NCBI RefSeq assembly: GCF_900110485.1
Contig: NZ_FODY01000003.1
Coordinates: 124,001 to 188,000 of the forward strand
Direction: 5' to 3'
Source: Propionispora vibrioides
GTDB lineage: Bacteria > Bacillota > Negativicutes > Propionisporales > Propionisporaceae
Length of the DNA: 64,000 nt
Part shown: positions 28,246 through 36,681 of the stretch, piece by piece
Position numbering within the stretch: the first letter of the stretch is position 1
Layout of the letters: every line of letters begins with the position of its first letter
Program-made: the position numbers and the translations under genes
The notes under the pieces: model-generated
The model's input: only the letters and a program-made list of their open reading frames with translations
Databases searched by the model: none
Told to the model about the DNA's origin: nothing

Positions 28246-29844
28246 TTATTGCAAGCCTACAAGAGCTTTAATCCTTTTGCTGATATCGGTGTTATCATAG
28301 AATCCATTGAAGATATCCTGCCCTGTCCCCAAGGCGTATACGGCAACCGGAAGCCCAGTATGAGCCGTTGAGGTCCAGCCAAGTCCTGACCGGCTATTCA
28401 AGATACGGGTGATAACAATCTGGAAGGGCTCATGTTCATACATGCTGTAAGTGGTTTTGTATTCCTTATCGCGATGGCGCTGTTCATAAGGAATCATGCT
28501 TACGGCATACGCGTCACGCAACTGCGTAACTTCCCTAGCAGTCAAAACCAACGATTGATCCTTCAGGCCGGCGGCCTCAGGATCGGTAGGCAGCACTAAG
28601 CCAAACAGGCTTTTTACATCGTCCATGGCTGTTTCAAAGGGGACTTGGTTGTTGCGGTATTGTTCTACATATTCATCGGCGAACTTTTTAAACGAGAGCT
28701 TCTGATTTTGCAGTAAATAGAGATACGTATCATATTGCGTCCCGTTATAGCCCATGGTGAAACCGCCCGTTTCATGATCACCAGTCACCAAGATCAGCGT
28801 TTCTTTAGGGTGCTGCCGGGCAAACTCTACAGCCACATTAACGGCCCGCTCCAGGTCTTTCACTTCCTGAATGGTCGTATAAGCGTCGTTGGCATGGCAT
28901 GACCAGTCAATTTTGCCGCCTTCGGCCATAATAAAGAAATTATTCTTTTCACCTAGAACATCAATGGCTTTTTGTACATAATCGGCAAGCGCCAAATCGC
29001 CGTAATTACGGTCAATATTATAATTGATAGCCACATCACCGGGATTATCCAAAACAGGATTAATGGCAATTGTTTTGCCTGACCGGGAATTCAGCGCCTT
29101 AATATCCTCATAGGTATTGGCTACATGATAGCCGGCTTGTTTTGCCAAATCGATCAAATGGGTTTGATTGTTTGTTTTGCCAGTAGGCTGTTTAAAGCTG
29201 CCGCCGCCAAAAAAATCAAAGTTGCTTGTTATCAAATCCAGTCCAATTTCATAGAAACTGTTCCGGTTAGGCAGATGCGCATAAAAACCGGCCGGTGTTG
29301 CATGATCAAGCGAAACACTTGTCACAATGCCAATCTTATAGCCTGCTTGTGACTTTAACTGTTCGGCAATCGACGCTACACGATTATTATAAGGATCAAC
29401 GCCAAGGGCGCCATCTAAGGTCTTTACACTGCAGGCAATGGCTGTCGCTGCTGAGGCCGAATCGGTAATAAACTTGGAAGCATCATAGGTTGTGGCGGCA
29501 CCAACCACAGGAAAACTAACAAAGGAAGGCATTTCTGCCTGTGGAATATTTTCCCGCGTAGGCTTGGCTAAGGTTCCAACAAAATTATGATCAATCGTTC
29601 CATTATAATGGCCCAATGCCGTAGCCTGGGGGAAACTCATGCCGTCGCCGATAAATAAGAAAATATATTTGGGGTTCACGCCTGTCGGATCTGCGTTCGT
29701 CTTAGCAATGCTGGATATTTCATAAGCAGTCTCATTGTCGGATCGTGCAGTTGTTGGCGAGTAGCCTGCGATAAAGCTAATACAGAAAAAGATTGCTACA
29801 CAGACAGCCACTAACTGCAAGGGTAAATGTCTCTTTTTAAACAT
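28246..29844 (-). CDS. Alkaline phosphatase, exported
   Basis: 532 residues with an N-terminal signal segment (LQLVAVCVAIFFCISFIAGY). Metal/catalytic motifs: FLFIGDGMSFPQ (first Asp), TDSASAATAIA with the nucleophilic Ser, MAEGGKIDWSCHANDA, VTGDHETGG and a C-terminal TSTAHTG. These fit PhoA-type alkaline phosphatases, which release phosphate outside the cytoplasm with Zn2+/Mg2+. RBS AGAGGAGGATAG before ATG. It appears transcribed alone. No Pho box was identified with confidence upstream. Confidence 0.93.
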   Translation of the reverse strand: MFKKRHLPLQLVAVCVAIFFCISFIAGYSPTTARSDNETAYEISSIAKTNADPTGVNPKYIFLFIGDGMSFPQATALGHYNGTIDHNFVGTLAKPTRENIPQAEMPSFVSFPVVGAATTYDASKFITDSASAATAIACSVKTLDGALGVDPYNNRVASIAEQLKSQAGYKIGIVTSVSLDHATPAGFYAHLPNRNSFYEIGLDLITSNFDFFGGGSFKQPTGKTNNQTHLIDLAKQAGYHVANTYEDIKALNSRSGKTIAINPVLDNPGDVAINYNIDRNYGDLALADYVQKAIDVLGEKNNFFIMAEGGKIDWSCHANDAYTTIQEVKDLERAVNVAVEFARQHPKETLILVTGDHETGGFTMGYNGTQYDTYLYLLQNQKLSFKKFADEYVEQYRNNQVPFETAMDDVKSLFGLVLPTDPEAAGLKDQSLVLTAREVTQLRDAYAVSMIPYEQRHRDKEYKTTYSMYEHEPFQIVITRILNSRSGLGWTSTAHTGLPVAVYALGTGQDIFNGFYDNTDISKRIKALVGLQ

Positions 29845-30270
29845 AAACTCTATCCTCCTCTAAAGATGGCTCAGCCCACTTTCTGACTGAAAGTTGCTAT
29901 TGCCTGATCTTACATGAACCTGCTCCCTCCTTGTCAAATTACTTGGCAAGCACAACTCACCATCAGCCAGCCGAATATCCGATTGTCCGGGGGAAACAAT
30001 GATTTTATCCTATAAACAAGCACCTTGCCTGAACACTCTCTTGATCGGCAGAGATATGAATTGGTAAAATTATACATTTTCATTATAATACATCCCGCTT
30101 TTATTGGGAAGTTATTTGTTTTTTTAATATTAAGAATATTTATTAAACTTTGTTTCCGTATGAAAAATAACACAATAAAGAGTCTCCCGCCTTTTTTAGA
30201 CGGGAGACTCTTTATTGTGTCAGGCAGCTCCAGGGAGCTGTCCCTCTTACGACTCTGTTTTCCCCGGCAG
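29845..30270. other. Intergenic stretch upstream of alkaline phosphatase
   Basis: Holds the alkaline phosphatase promoter region (AT-rich, 29900-30170) and a strong hairpin at 30171-30219. A short open frame at 29934-30173 has no ribosome site and AT-rich composition and is not taken as a gene. Confidence 0.6.
30171..30219 (-). terminator. Bidirectional-looking terminator
   Basis: Perfect 19-base inverted repeat: CACAATAAAGAGTCTCCCG (30171-30189) and its complement (30201-30219), loop 11 bases, AT-rich outer stem. It serves the small gene that ends at 30272. Confidence 0.8.
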
Positions 30271-30271
30271 A

Positions 30272-30502
30272 TTATCCCGGGGATTTGCCGCCGAGCAGCG
30301 ACGTATGAATAACAATGGGGTCCATGGGCTGAAAGCGGGTATCCTCTAGCCGCTTCAATTCATCACGGAGCCGGTCATGCTGCTCCTGCAGAATGGTCTT
30401 GGTATACGTATATTCATCAAGCTTGGACAAGGCATTGGTAATTTCATGTATCTTTTCTTCGTACTCCCTGTGTAGCCGTACGATTTCCAACCCTGTTTTC
30501 AC
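30272..30502 (-). CDS. Hypothetical coiled-coil protein, about 76 residues
   Basis: From GTG 30502, 7 bases after AGGGGG (the frame extends to 30571 without a ribosome site). Heptad-like charged sequence LHREYEEKIHEITNALSKLDEY ... LQEQHDRLRDELKRLED, so a coiled coil is likely. No signal peptide, no recognised family. It stands alone, with a terminator. Confidence 0.6.
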   Translation of the reverse strand: MKTGLEIVRLHREYEEKIHEITNALSKLDEYTYTKTILQEQHDRLRDELKRLEDTRFQPMDPIVIHTSLLGGKSPG

Positions 30503-30648
30503 ATGTTCGCCCCCTATGCTCCGGACAAAATCTGGTAATATTATGTCCGGATTATGGGCCTTCCTATGCAATAAGCCTACAGAGGAAATTTATGGCTGAG
30601 CCGAAATTGCGAGCAGCTTTTCAGCTTTAAAACAGGCGGATAATGACG

Positions 30649-30735
30649 AGGCTATTTTTCGCAAACCAAGGCGGAGGAAGGAGACATACCGAACGTATGC
30701 CGACTGACGACAACGAAGGATTGTGGAAAATAGAC
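30649..30735. repeat. Dispersed repeat family 1, copy B
   Basis: Inverted ends CTATTTTTCGCAA / TTGTGGAAAATAG around the core CCAAGGCGGAGGAAGG ... GACTGACGACAACGAAGG. The outer arms seen in copies A and C are weak here. It lies just downstream of the pyruvate:ferredoxin oxidoreductase gene. Confidence 0.7.
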
Positions 30736-30752
30736 CGTCAGTATTTACTGGA

Positions 30753-33700
30753 TTAGGACTGACAAGTTGCTAAACTGACCGTCGGTAGCTCTTCCTGCAG
30801 CCCGGCCAAACGCCGGTAGGTGTCCAGCCGTTCCATGGCATCCGCCTCGGTCTTGGCAAACAGCAGCTCTGCCGCTGACGGGAATTGTTTTTGCAAGGCC
30901 GAATAACGGACTTCACCCAGCAGGAACTCCCTAAAATTCAGGCTCGGCGTCTTGGAGTCCAACCGGAACGGATTTTCTCCCACTGTTTTGCGCCGCGGAT
31001 CGAAACGGTACAGCGCCCAGTAGCCGCTGTCCACAGCCCGCTTGGCTTCGAGCTGGCTGCAGCCCATGCCGGCTTTCAGCCCATGGCTGATGCAGGGAGC
31101 ATAGGCAATGATCAGCGATGGACCGGGGTAGGCCTCAGCCTCGGCAATGGCCTTTAAAGTCTGATTCTTATCGGCCCCCATGGCAATTTGCGCCACATAA
31201 ACGTAACCATAGCTCATGGCGATCATGCCCAAGTCCTTCTTTTTGGTCTGTTTGCCGCCGGCGGCAAACTTGGCAATGGCGGCGGCCGGCGTCGCCTTGG
31301 ACGACTGGCCGCCCGTATTGGAATAGACCTCGGTGTCAAAAACCAACACATTAATATCTTCGCCGGAAGCCAGCACATGGTCCAGTCCGCCAAAACCGAT
31401 ATCATAAGCCCAGCCGTCACCGCCGAACAGCCACTGGGAACGTTTTATCAGATAATCACGGTTTTGCTCAATTTGATCAAGCAGCGGCTCGGTTCCCCGC
31501 ACCGCCTGCAGGCAGGCCAGCAGGCGGTCGGCCCTTTCTCTTGATCCTTCGCCTTTTTCCCGGTGCTCCAGCCAGGTGGCACAGGCTGCCCGCCATTCCT
31601 CGCCCAGCTCCAGTTTACCGGCCGTCCGGACAAGCTGCGCCAGTTGGTCGCGCATTTGCTTCACGCCTGTCAACATGCCCAGACCAAATTCGGCATTATC
31701 TTCAAACAGGGAATTTCCCCAGGCCGGCCCGTGTCCCCGGTGGTTGACCGTATAGGGAACAGAGGGTGCGCTGCCCGCCCAGACGGAAGAACAGCCGGTA
31801 GCATTGGCCACCATCATCCGGTCGCCGAACAACTGGGTTACTAGCTTGGCGTACGGCGTTTCCCCGCAGCCGGCGCAAGCACCGGAGAATTCCAGCAGCG
31901 GTTGCTCGAACTGACTGCCCTTCACGGTAAGCGTGTTAAGCGGGTTAGGTTTTACCGAAAGGCTTCCGGCATAGTCCCAAAGCGCCTGTTTGTCGCTTTG
32001 GGTATCCAGCGGCTGCATAGTCAGCGCTTTCTGTTTAGCCGGACATACCTGGGCGCAATTGCCACAGCCGGTGCAATCGTACTGGGAAACCACCATGGAG
32101 AAGTACAGGTCCTTGCGGCCCGTCATCGGCAGTGCAGCAAAAGCTGCGGGCGCCGCCTGTTGTTCCGCTTCGGTCAGCAATACGGGACGGATGGCAGCAT
32201 GGGGGCACACGTAAGCGCATTGATTACACTGAATGCACGCCTCCGGCAGCCAGACCGGCACATCAATAGCAATGCCCCGTTTCTCATAGGCCGCCGAACC
32301 CATGGGGAAAGCACCGTCCTCCAGCCCTTGGAAGGCACTGACCGGCAATTTGTCGCCCTCCTGCCGGTTCATAGGAATCAGGATATCCTTAATAAAGGCG
32401 GGCAGCGAACCAGCTTCCTCTTGCCGGTCTTCGGCCCACTGCCAGTGAGTGGGGACAGCGACCTGGCGCAGGGCCTGAACCCCCTGGTCAATGGCGGCAT
32501 GGTTCATCTGTACTACCTTGTCGCCTTTGTGCCCGTAGGAGTCAATAACCGCTTCCTTCAGGTAACGGACCGCCTCCTCCACCGGAATAATCGCGGCAAG
32601 CTTAAAGAAAGCAGCCTGCATGATCATGTTGATCCGCCCGCCCAGGCCCAGTGCCCTGGCAATACCAACGGCATCAATCACATAAAAGCGGATGTTTTTC
32701 TCAAACAAATAGCGTTTCATGGCCGCCGGCAACTGCATCTCCAGTTCTTCCGCCGTCCAGGTGCAATTCAAGAGGAAGCTTCCCCCCTGCTTCAAACCCT
32801 CCAGCAAACTATACTTATCGACGTAAGACTGATTGTGGCAGGCGATAAAGTCAGCTTTATGAATGAGATAGGAAGATTTTATCGGCTTTTTGCCAAACCG
32901 CAGATGCGATATGGTAACCCCGCCGGATTTTTTCGAATCATAGGCAAAATAGGCCTGAGCGTACATGTCAGTGCGGTCACCGATGATGGAAATGGCGCTT
33001 TTGTTGGCACCCACCGTACCGTCGGAGCCAAGCCCCCAAAACTTGCAGGCCTTGGTGCCAGGTGTACTGGTGTCGATATCCGCTCCTTCCGGCAGAGAGG
33101 TATTGGTCACATCGTCCACAATGCCCACAGTGAAACGGTCCTTCGGCTGATCCTGTTTCAGATTCTCAAAGACGGCCTGGATATGAGAAGGAAGCACATC
33201 CTTGCCGCCCACACCACAGCGTCCGCCCACAATGAGCGGCTGTTGCTCCCTGCCGTAAAAGGCCGACTTAACATCCAAATAGAGCGGTTCAGCCAAGGCG
33301 CCCATTTCTTTCGTCCGATCCAGCACGGCAATCCGCTGTACCGTGGCAGGGATGTATTTAAAGAAATGCTCCAGGGAAAATGGCCGGTATAGGTGAACTG
33401 TCAGCAACCCAACCTTCTCGCCCCTGTCATTCAGGTAATCCACCATTTCTTCAATGACCTCGCACATCGACCCCATGGCAATAATCATCCGGTCGGCATC
33501 GGCGACGCCATAATAGTTGAAAAGATGATACTCCCGGCCGGTCAGCTTATTGATTTCTTCCATATATTCTTCCACTATGGCCGGCAATTCCTGATAGAAG
33601 TGATTGGATACCTCGCGCTGCTGAAAATGAATGTCCGAATTCTGCACCGTTCCTTTTAATACCGGATGATCAGGATGCAGGGCACACCGCCTAAAATCCT

Positions 33701-34310
33701 GCAATGCCTCCCGGTCGAGCAACTTCGCCAGGTCCTCATAATCCAGCACTTCTATTTTCTGTACCTCATGGGAAGTCCGAAAACCGTCAAAGAAATTAAG
33801 GAATGGTACCTTCCCCTTGATGGCCGCCAGATGCGCTACCGCCGCCAAATCCATAACCTGCTGCACACTGCTTTCGGCTAACAAAGCAAAACCTGTCTGC
33901 CGGGTGGCCATAACATCGGAGTGATCCCCAAAAATACTGATCGCATTGGCTCCCACCACGCGGGAGCTGACATGAAAGACGCCCGGCAACAACTCACCGG
34001 CAATTTTATACATATTGGGGATCATTAACAGCAGCCCCTGTGACGCCGTATAGGTCGCCGTCAGCGCCCCTGCCTGCAAAGAGCCGTGCACGGCACCGGC
34101 GGCTCCACCCTCGGACTGCATTTCCAGCACCTTAACCGTCTGGCCGAAGAGATTCTTTTTGCCGTTGGCTGCCCATTCATCCACATGCTCCGCCATATTG
34201 GAGGATGGAGTAATGGGATAAATGGCCGCTACATCAGTAAACGCATACGAGATGTAGGCCGCCGCCGTATTTCCGTCCATGGTTTTCATTGGTTTTGCTT
34301 TGTTTGTCAT
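30753..34310 (-). CDS. nifJ: Pyruvate:ferredoxin (flavodoxin) oxidoreductase
   Basis: Single-chain enzyme of 1185 residues converting pyruvate + CoA to acetyl-CoA, CO2 and reduced ferredoxin. Domains in order: pyrimidine-binding (MKTMDGNTAAAYISYAF, AIYPITPSS), transketolase-like domain II, the gamma domain (GLGSDGTVGANK), an intervening ferredoxin domain with two clusters (CIQCNQCAYVCP, CTGCGNCAQVCP), and the ThDP domain (GACAGCGETPYAK, GDGWAYDIGFGG, NTEVYSNTGGQ-type). The length is typical of homodimeric PFOR. RBS GGGGGAGAAGG. A T-box leader immediately precedes it, which is unusual for this enzyme. Confidence 0.96.
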   Translation of the reverse strand: MTNKAKPMKTMDGNTAAAYISYAFTDVAAIYPITPSSNMAEHVDEWAANGKKNLFGQTVKVLEMQSEGGAAGAVHGSLQAGALTATYTASQGLLLMIPNMYKIAGELLPGVFHVSSRVVGANAISIFGDHSDVMATRQTGFALLAESSVQQVMDLAAVAHLAAIKGKVPFLNFFDGFRTSHEVQKIEVLDYEDLAKLLDREALQDFRRCALHPDHPVLKGTVQNSDIHFQQREVSNHFYQELPAIVEEYMEEINKLTGREYHLFNYYGVADADRMIIAMGSMCEVIEEMVDYLNDRGEKVGLLTVHLYRPFSLEHFFKYIPATVQRIAVLDRTKEMGALAEPLYLDVKSAFYGREQQPLIVGGRCGVGGKDVLPSHIQAVFENLKQDQPKDRFTVGIVDDVTNTSLPEGADIDTSTPGTKACKFWGLGSDGTVGANKSAISIIGDRTDMYAQAYFAYDSKKSGGVTISHLRFGKKPIKSSYLIHKADFIACHNQSYVDKYSLLEGLKQGGSFLLNCTWTAEELEMQLPAAMKRYLFEKNIRFYVIDAVGIARALGLGGRINMIMQAAFFKLAAIIPVEEAVRYLKEAVIDSYGHKGDKVVQMNHAAIDQGVQALRQVAVPTHWQWAEDRQEEAGSLPAFIKDILIPMNRQEGDKLPVSAFQGLEDGAFPMGSAAYEKRGIAIDVPVWLPEACIQCNQCAYVCPHAAIRPVLLTEAEQQAAPAAFAALPMTGRKDLYFSMVVSQYDCTGCGNCAQVCPAKQKALTMQPLDTQSDKQALWDYAGSLSVKPNPLNTLTVKGSQFEQPLLEFSGACAGCGETPYAKLVTQLFGDRMMVANATGCSSVWAGSAPSVPYTVNHRGHGPAWGNSLFEDNAEFGLGMLTGVKQMRDQLAQLVRTAGKLELGEEWRAACATWLEHREKGEGSRERADRLLACLQAVRGTEPLLDQIEQNRDYLIKRSQWLFGGDGWAYDIGFGGLDHVLASGEDINVLVFDTEVYSNTGGQSSKATPAAAIAKFAAGGKQTKKKDLGMIAMSYGYVYVAQIAMGADKNQTLKAIAEAEAYPGPSLIIAYAPCISHGLKAGMGCSQLEAKRAVDSGYWALYRFDPRRKTVGENPFRLDSKTPSLNFREFLLGEVRYSALQKQFPSAAELLFAKTEADAMERLDTYRRLAGLQEELPTVSLATCQS

Positions 34311-34344
34311 AAAACCTTCTCCCCCTGTTTTAGTCTGTCAGACA

Positions 34345-34640
34345 TACAAAACGCCCCTGTTCAATATAGCATTGAACAGGGGCGCATTTTGGCGCGGTAC
34401 CACCCTAATTTTTACACTCTAACGATCGGTCCATCAACCGACTCCCGGCTAACGCCCGGGCGGCGCCTCTGTCTAATCCTTACGGCAACACCGTAATTTT
34501 CGTCAGAAGAGTTCATGGGGGATTTAATCGGCAATATGTCCGCGCCGGTTCGCAGCTTCTCCGGCTCTCTGGGGCGGCTTTCCTACTACCTTTGTTCCCA
34601 ATCATCACCTTTAACAGGCTCTATGTAATTGAAACGGCTT
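34345..34640 (-). ncRNA. T-box leader upstream of nifJ
   Basis: Read on the minus strand. The 14-base T-box AGGGTGGTACCGCG is at 34393-34406, followed by a terminator hairpin CGCCCCTGTTCAAT / ATTGAACAGGGGCG (34352-34384) and TTTT. Stem I features upstream: GATGATTGGGAACA, GGTAGTAGGAA, and the distal AGAGAGCCGG ... GCGAACCGG. After these comes ATGAACTCTTCTGACG, where the codon after the conserved GAA is CTC (34509-34511), suggesting a leucine specifier. T-boxes sense uncharged tRNA and allow read-through when the amino acid is scarce. Confidence 0.88.
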
Positions 34641-34648
34641 TGGGATAA

Positions 34649-34677
34649 ATTATTGCATTTTTTAGCCATTCTGTCAA
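34649..34677 (-). promoter_or_regulatory. Promoter of the T-box/nifJ transcript
   Basis: On the minus strand TTGACA (34672-34677), 17 bases, AATAAT (34649-34654), just before the T-box leader. Confidence 0.7.
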
Positions 34678-34711
34678 TAACCTTCCACTGTCTTTAGACA
34701 AACTTTTTTAT

Positions 34712-34875
34712 CCAGTGTAGTGACATGTTCACAGTTTAGCTAAAGGACGCAGGATAAATTTTCATCTGCAAGGCGGAGGAGTGAGGCATAGTGGTTCCTA
34801 CGCCGATTGACGACAACGACGCAGATGGAAATTAGACAAGTAATTCAGCGAAATGTGAATGTGCCACTACACTAG
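34712..34875. repeat. Dispersed repeat family 1, copy C
   Basis: About 164 bases. Ends CCAGTGTAGTGACATGTTCACA and, inverted, TGTGAATGTGCCACTACACTAG. Inner pair TTTCATCTGC / GCAGATGGAAA around GCAAGGCGGAGGAG ... TTGACGACAACGACG. Confidence 0.8.
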
Positions 34876-34895
34876 TACATACGAACATCCTGACA

Positions 34896-35207
34896 AAATA
34901 AAAAGAGAAGGTTTTACCCTTCTCTTTTATCAAAGCGACCATCCTTATAAAGTTCCGACCTGAAACAATACAAAATGCTCCTTTACTTACTTACAAACTC
35001 GTTACTTTCTTACAACCGAAAACAAACCTATGTGGCATCAGTCTTACATCCGAACACAAACTTACTTACCTGACTCATTCATACTTTCCGGAAACCAAAA
35101 TCGTAAAACAAAAAACACTACCCAATTGACTCGTAACTCCGTACACAAAGCGGAAAACTCATGCTTGCAATACCAGTTTAACCTAAGTCTTTATAAGGAT
35201 GGTGCTT
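34896..35207 (-). ncRNA. Candidate free-standing structured RNA, about 310 bases
   Basis: No protein gene, but a complete transcription unit on the minus strand: a promoter at 35214-35242, a perfect 14-base closing stem CCATCCTTATAAAG / CTTTATAAGGATGG (35189-35202 with 34939-34952) that begins a few bases after the predicted start site, a 236-base interior, then a terminator (34901-34928, AAGAGAAGG / CCTTCTCTT plus T-run). The interior has an imperfect tandem repeat: the 20-base words at 35008-35027 and 35042-35061 match at 18 positions, with flanking TTACTTAC runs. No known RNA class was recognised. Confidence 0.6.
34901..34928 (-). terminator. Terminator of the candidate RNA
   Basis: On the minus strand AAAAGAGAAGG-GTAAAA-CCTTCTCTTTTT ATTTTG, directly after the closing stem of the candidate RNA. 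Confidence 0.85.
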
Positions 35208-35213
35208 GTTTAT

Positions 35214-35242
35214 AATATACCATACTTAAAACCAGAAAGCAA
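35214..35242 (-). promoter_or_regulatory. Promoter of the candidate RNA
   Basis: On the minus strand TTGCTT (35237-35242), 17 bases, TATATT (35214-35219). The predicted start falls at about 35207, immediately before the closing stem. Confidence 0.65.
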
Positions 35243-35274
35243 TAGTAAGAATAACCGTTTAAAAAAAATAATCA

Positions 35275-36342
35275 TTATTCTTCCTCGTTGAAATAGACCT
35301 TATAAAAGTGCATACCTTTTGCTTCGTCATAGCCCCTTTCGATGTAACCGCCCGCATCCTGTTCGGCAGCGGCCGGCTTGATCTTGATCTCAATATCGGT
35401 ATCCAGCTTGATCAGATTCTTGAGCTTTCGTTTGGTGGTCTTAACCGCCTGATCGGATATGGCAAAGGAGGCAACTGTCGCCAGCCCCTGATTTAGCTCA
35501 TACATTACCTTGTGCTCCTTAAACCGTTCGATCAGTTCCGGCTCTTTTACCACCGCCTGAGTAAAGTCGTCCAAGTCAAAGGACTGGTTTTGGTCAAAAT
35601 ACGCCACCGCCTCATTGACAAACATTACCTGGTCCTTCTTATCAGCCTGGTACAGAGAGCCATAGACCGATTCAGCAAAATCCCGGCATAGATTCAAATG
35701 ATTCTGCGTATGGAAATAATCATTTTGCACATCGGTCAGACGCAGAAACTCATCCTTCCAATAGGCAGCCTCACTATTCTCGCGGTTCACCGTATCGACA
35801 ATGGCCACACGGTAACCGTCAACCGATTCGATATTAAAAATGAGCGCCCCTTTGTCCAGCTTTTTAACATTAATGCCCCGGTCAGCCAGCAACGACATGC
35901 CCTGAGACCGTTGGCTGACTTTGAGATAGTTCTCCTTATTTTCCGTCTTAAACAGGCCCACCGCATCAACCGTCTTTCCTTCCACCAGACAATCGGAAAA
36001 ATAAGCCACATAAAATTCACCGCCCTTAATCTGGGGATGACCTGACTTTTCATACAAATGCTTCAAAATATGAACAGACTGTTCATAAAACACCGCGGGA
36101 TTAATAAATATCCGGCTTACATACATATACAGCTCATGCAAATGAATATCGGCCTCGTGGAAAAATTTATATAATACTTTTTCCTTAAAGGAAGAAAAGA
36201 AATATTTCAACAGCAGTTGTTCAACCTGACCATCGGTCATATCGTACAGGCCGGGAGCAATGACAATGCCTTCCTCCCGCTGTTTGTTGCCGACCCGGTG
36301 TACAACAAGCTGCGCCATCTGTGCTTTCGACATATCCAACAT
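35275..36342 (-). CDS. Nucleoid-associated protein, NdpA/YejK-like
   Basis: 355 residues matching the 37-kDa nucleoid-associated protein family (NA37): N-terminal VVHRVGNKQREEGIVIAP, central FYVAYFSDCLVEG and DAVGLFKTENKENYLKV, then a C-terminal basic segment (KTTKRKLKNLIKLDTDIEIKIKP). Family members bind DNA in the nucleoid; in some genomes they lie near mobile elements, but here the neighbours are ordinary. RBS AGGAG 9 bases before ATG. Monocistronic. Confidence 0.8.
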   Translation of the reverse strand: MLDMSKAQMAQLVVHRVGNKQREEGIVIAPGLYDMTDGQVEQLLLKYFFSSFKEKVLYKFFHEADIHLHELYMYVSRIFINPAVFYEQSVHILKHLYEKSGHPQIKGGEFYVAYFSDCLVEGKTVDAVGLFKTENKENYLKVSQRSQGMSLLADRGINVKKLDKGALIFNIESVDGYRVAIVDTVNRENSEAAYWKDEFLRLTDVQNDYFHTQNHLNLCRDFAESVYGSLYQADKKDQVMFVNEAVAYFDQNQSFDLDDFTQAVVKEPELIERFKEHKVMYELNQGLATVASFAISDQAVKTTKRKLKNLIKLDTDIEIKIKPAAAEQDAGGYIERGYDEAKGMHFYKVYFNEEE

Positions 36343-36462
36343 ATTCTATGGCTCCTCTTTGTTCAGTTCCAATCACCTGTTCTATTCTACCAAACCTGAC
36401 GATAAATAACCATCCTTGATTATCCCTTTCTCTGCTTTTTGTGGTATGATGAATAAGTACCC

Positions 36463-36630
36463 TAGGGAACCGCTGATTAATTCATGCTGCGCGTCCTGAC
36501 GGATCTTTTTCCGCCTGGCTGCGTCAGCAAAACCTTGAAATAGGGTTCGCTATTCCTGCGGTTTTACTTCCTTGCCAGACGAAAAAATCTCTCGCCAGGC
36601 CGACAGGTTCATTTAATCAGCGGTTCCCTA
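36463..36630. repeat. Dispersed repeat family 2, copy 2
   Basis: 168 bases, the best full copy: TAGGGAACCGCTGATTAAT at the left and ATTTAATCAGCGGTTCCCTA at the right, a nearly perfect terminal inverted repeat. The interior CAGCAAAACCTTGAAATAGG and TCTCTCGCCAGGC are shared with copy 1. It fills the gap before nudC. Confidence 0.85.
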
Positions 36631-36681
36631 GAGCGCGTTGACACATCCTACTATATTCCAAACAGATAGGCGGTATCCACT

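Noticed and set aside
29934-30173. 79-codon open frame upstream of alkaline phosphatase
   Set aside because: No ribosome site, AT-rich low-complexity sequence, and it abuts a terminator.
31902-33392. 496-codon open frame on the plus strand
   Set aside because: Antisense to nifJ, whose iron-sulfur and ThDP motifs are unambiguous; a composition shadow.
34983-35065. TTACTTAC and 20-base repeated words as a possible CRISPR array
   Set aside because: Only two units, spacing of about 14 bases between words, no cas genes, and a promoter-stem-terminator layout that fits a structured RNA.
34896-35207. Identification of the candidate RNA as 6S RNA
   Set aside because: Size is larger than usual and the two halves do not pair through the interior as 6S requires, so no class name is given.
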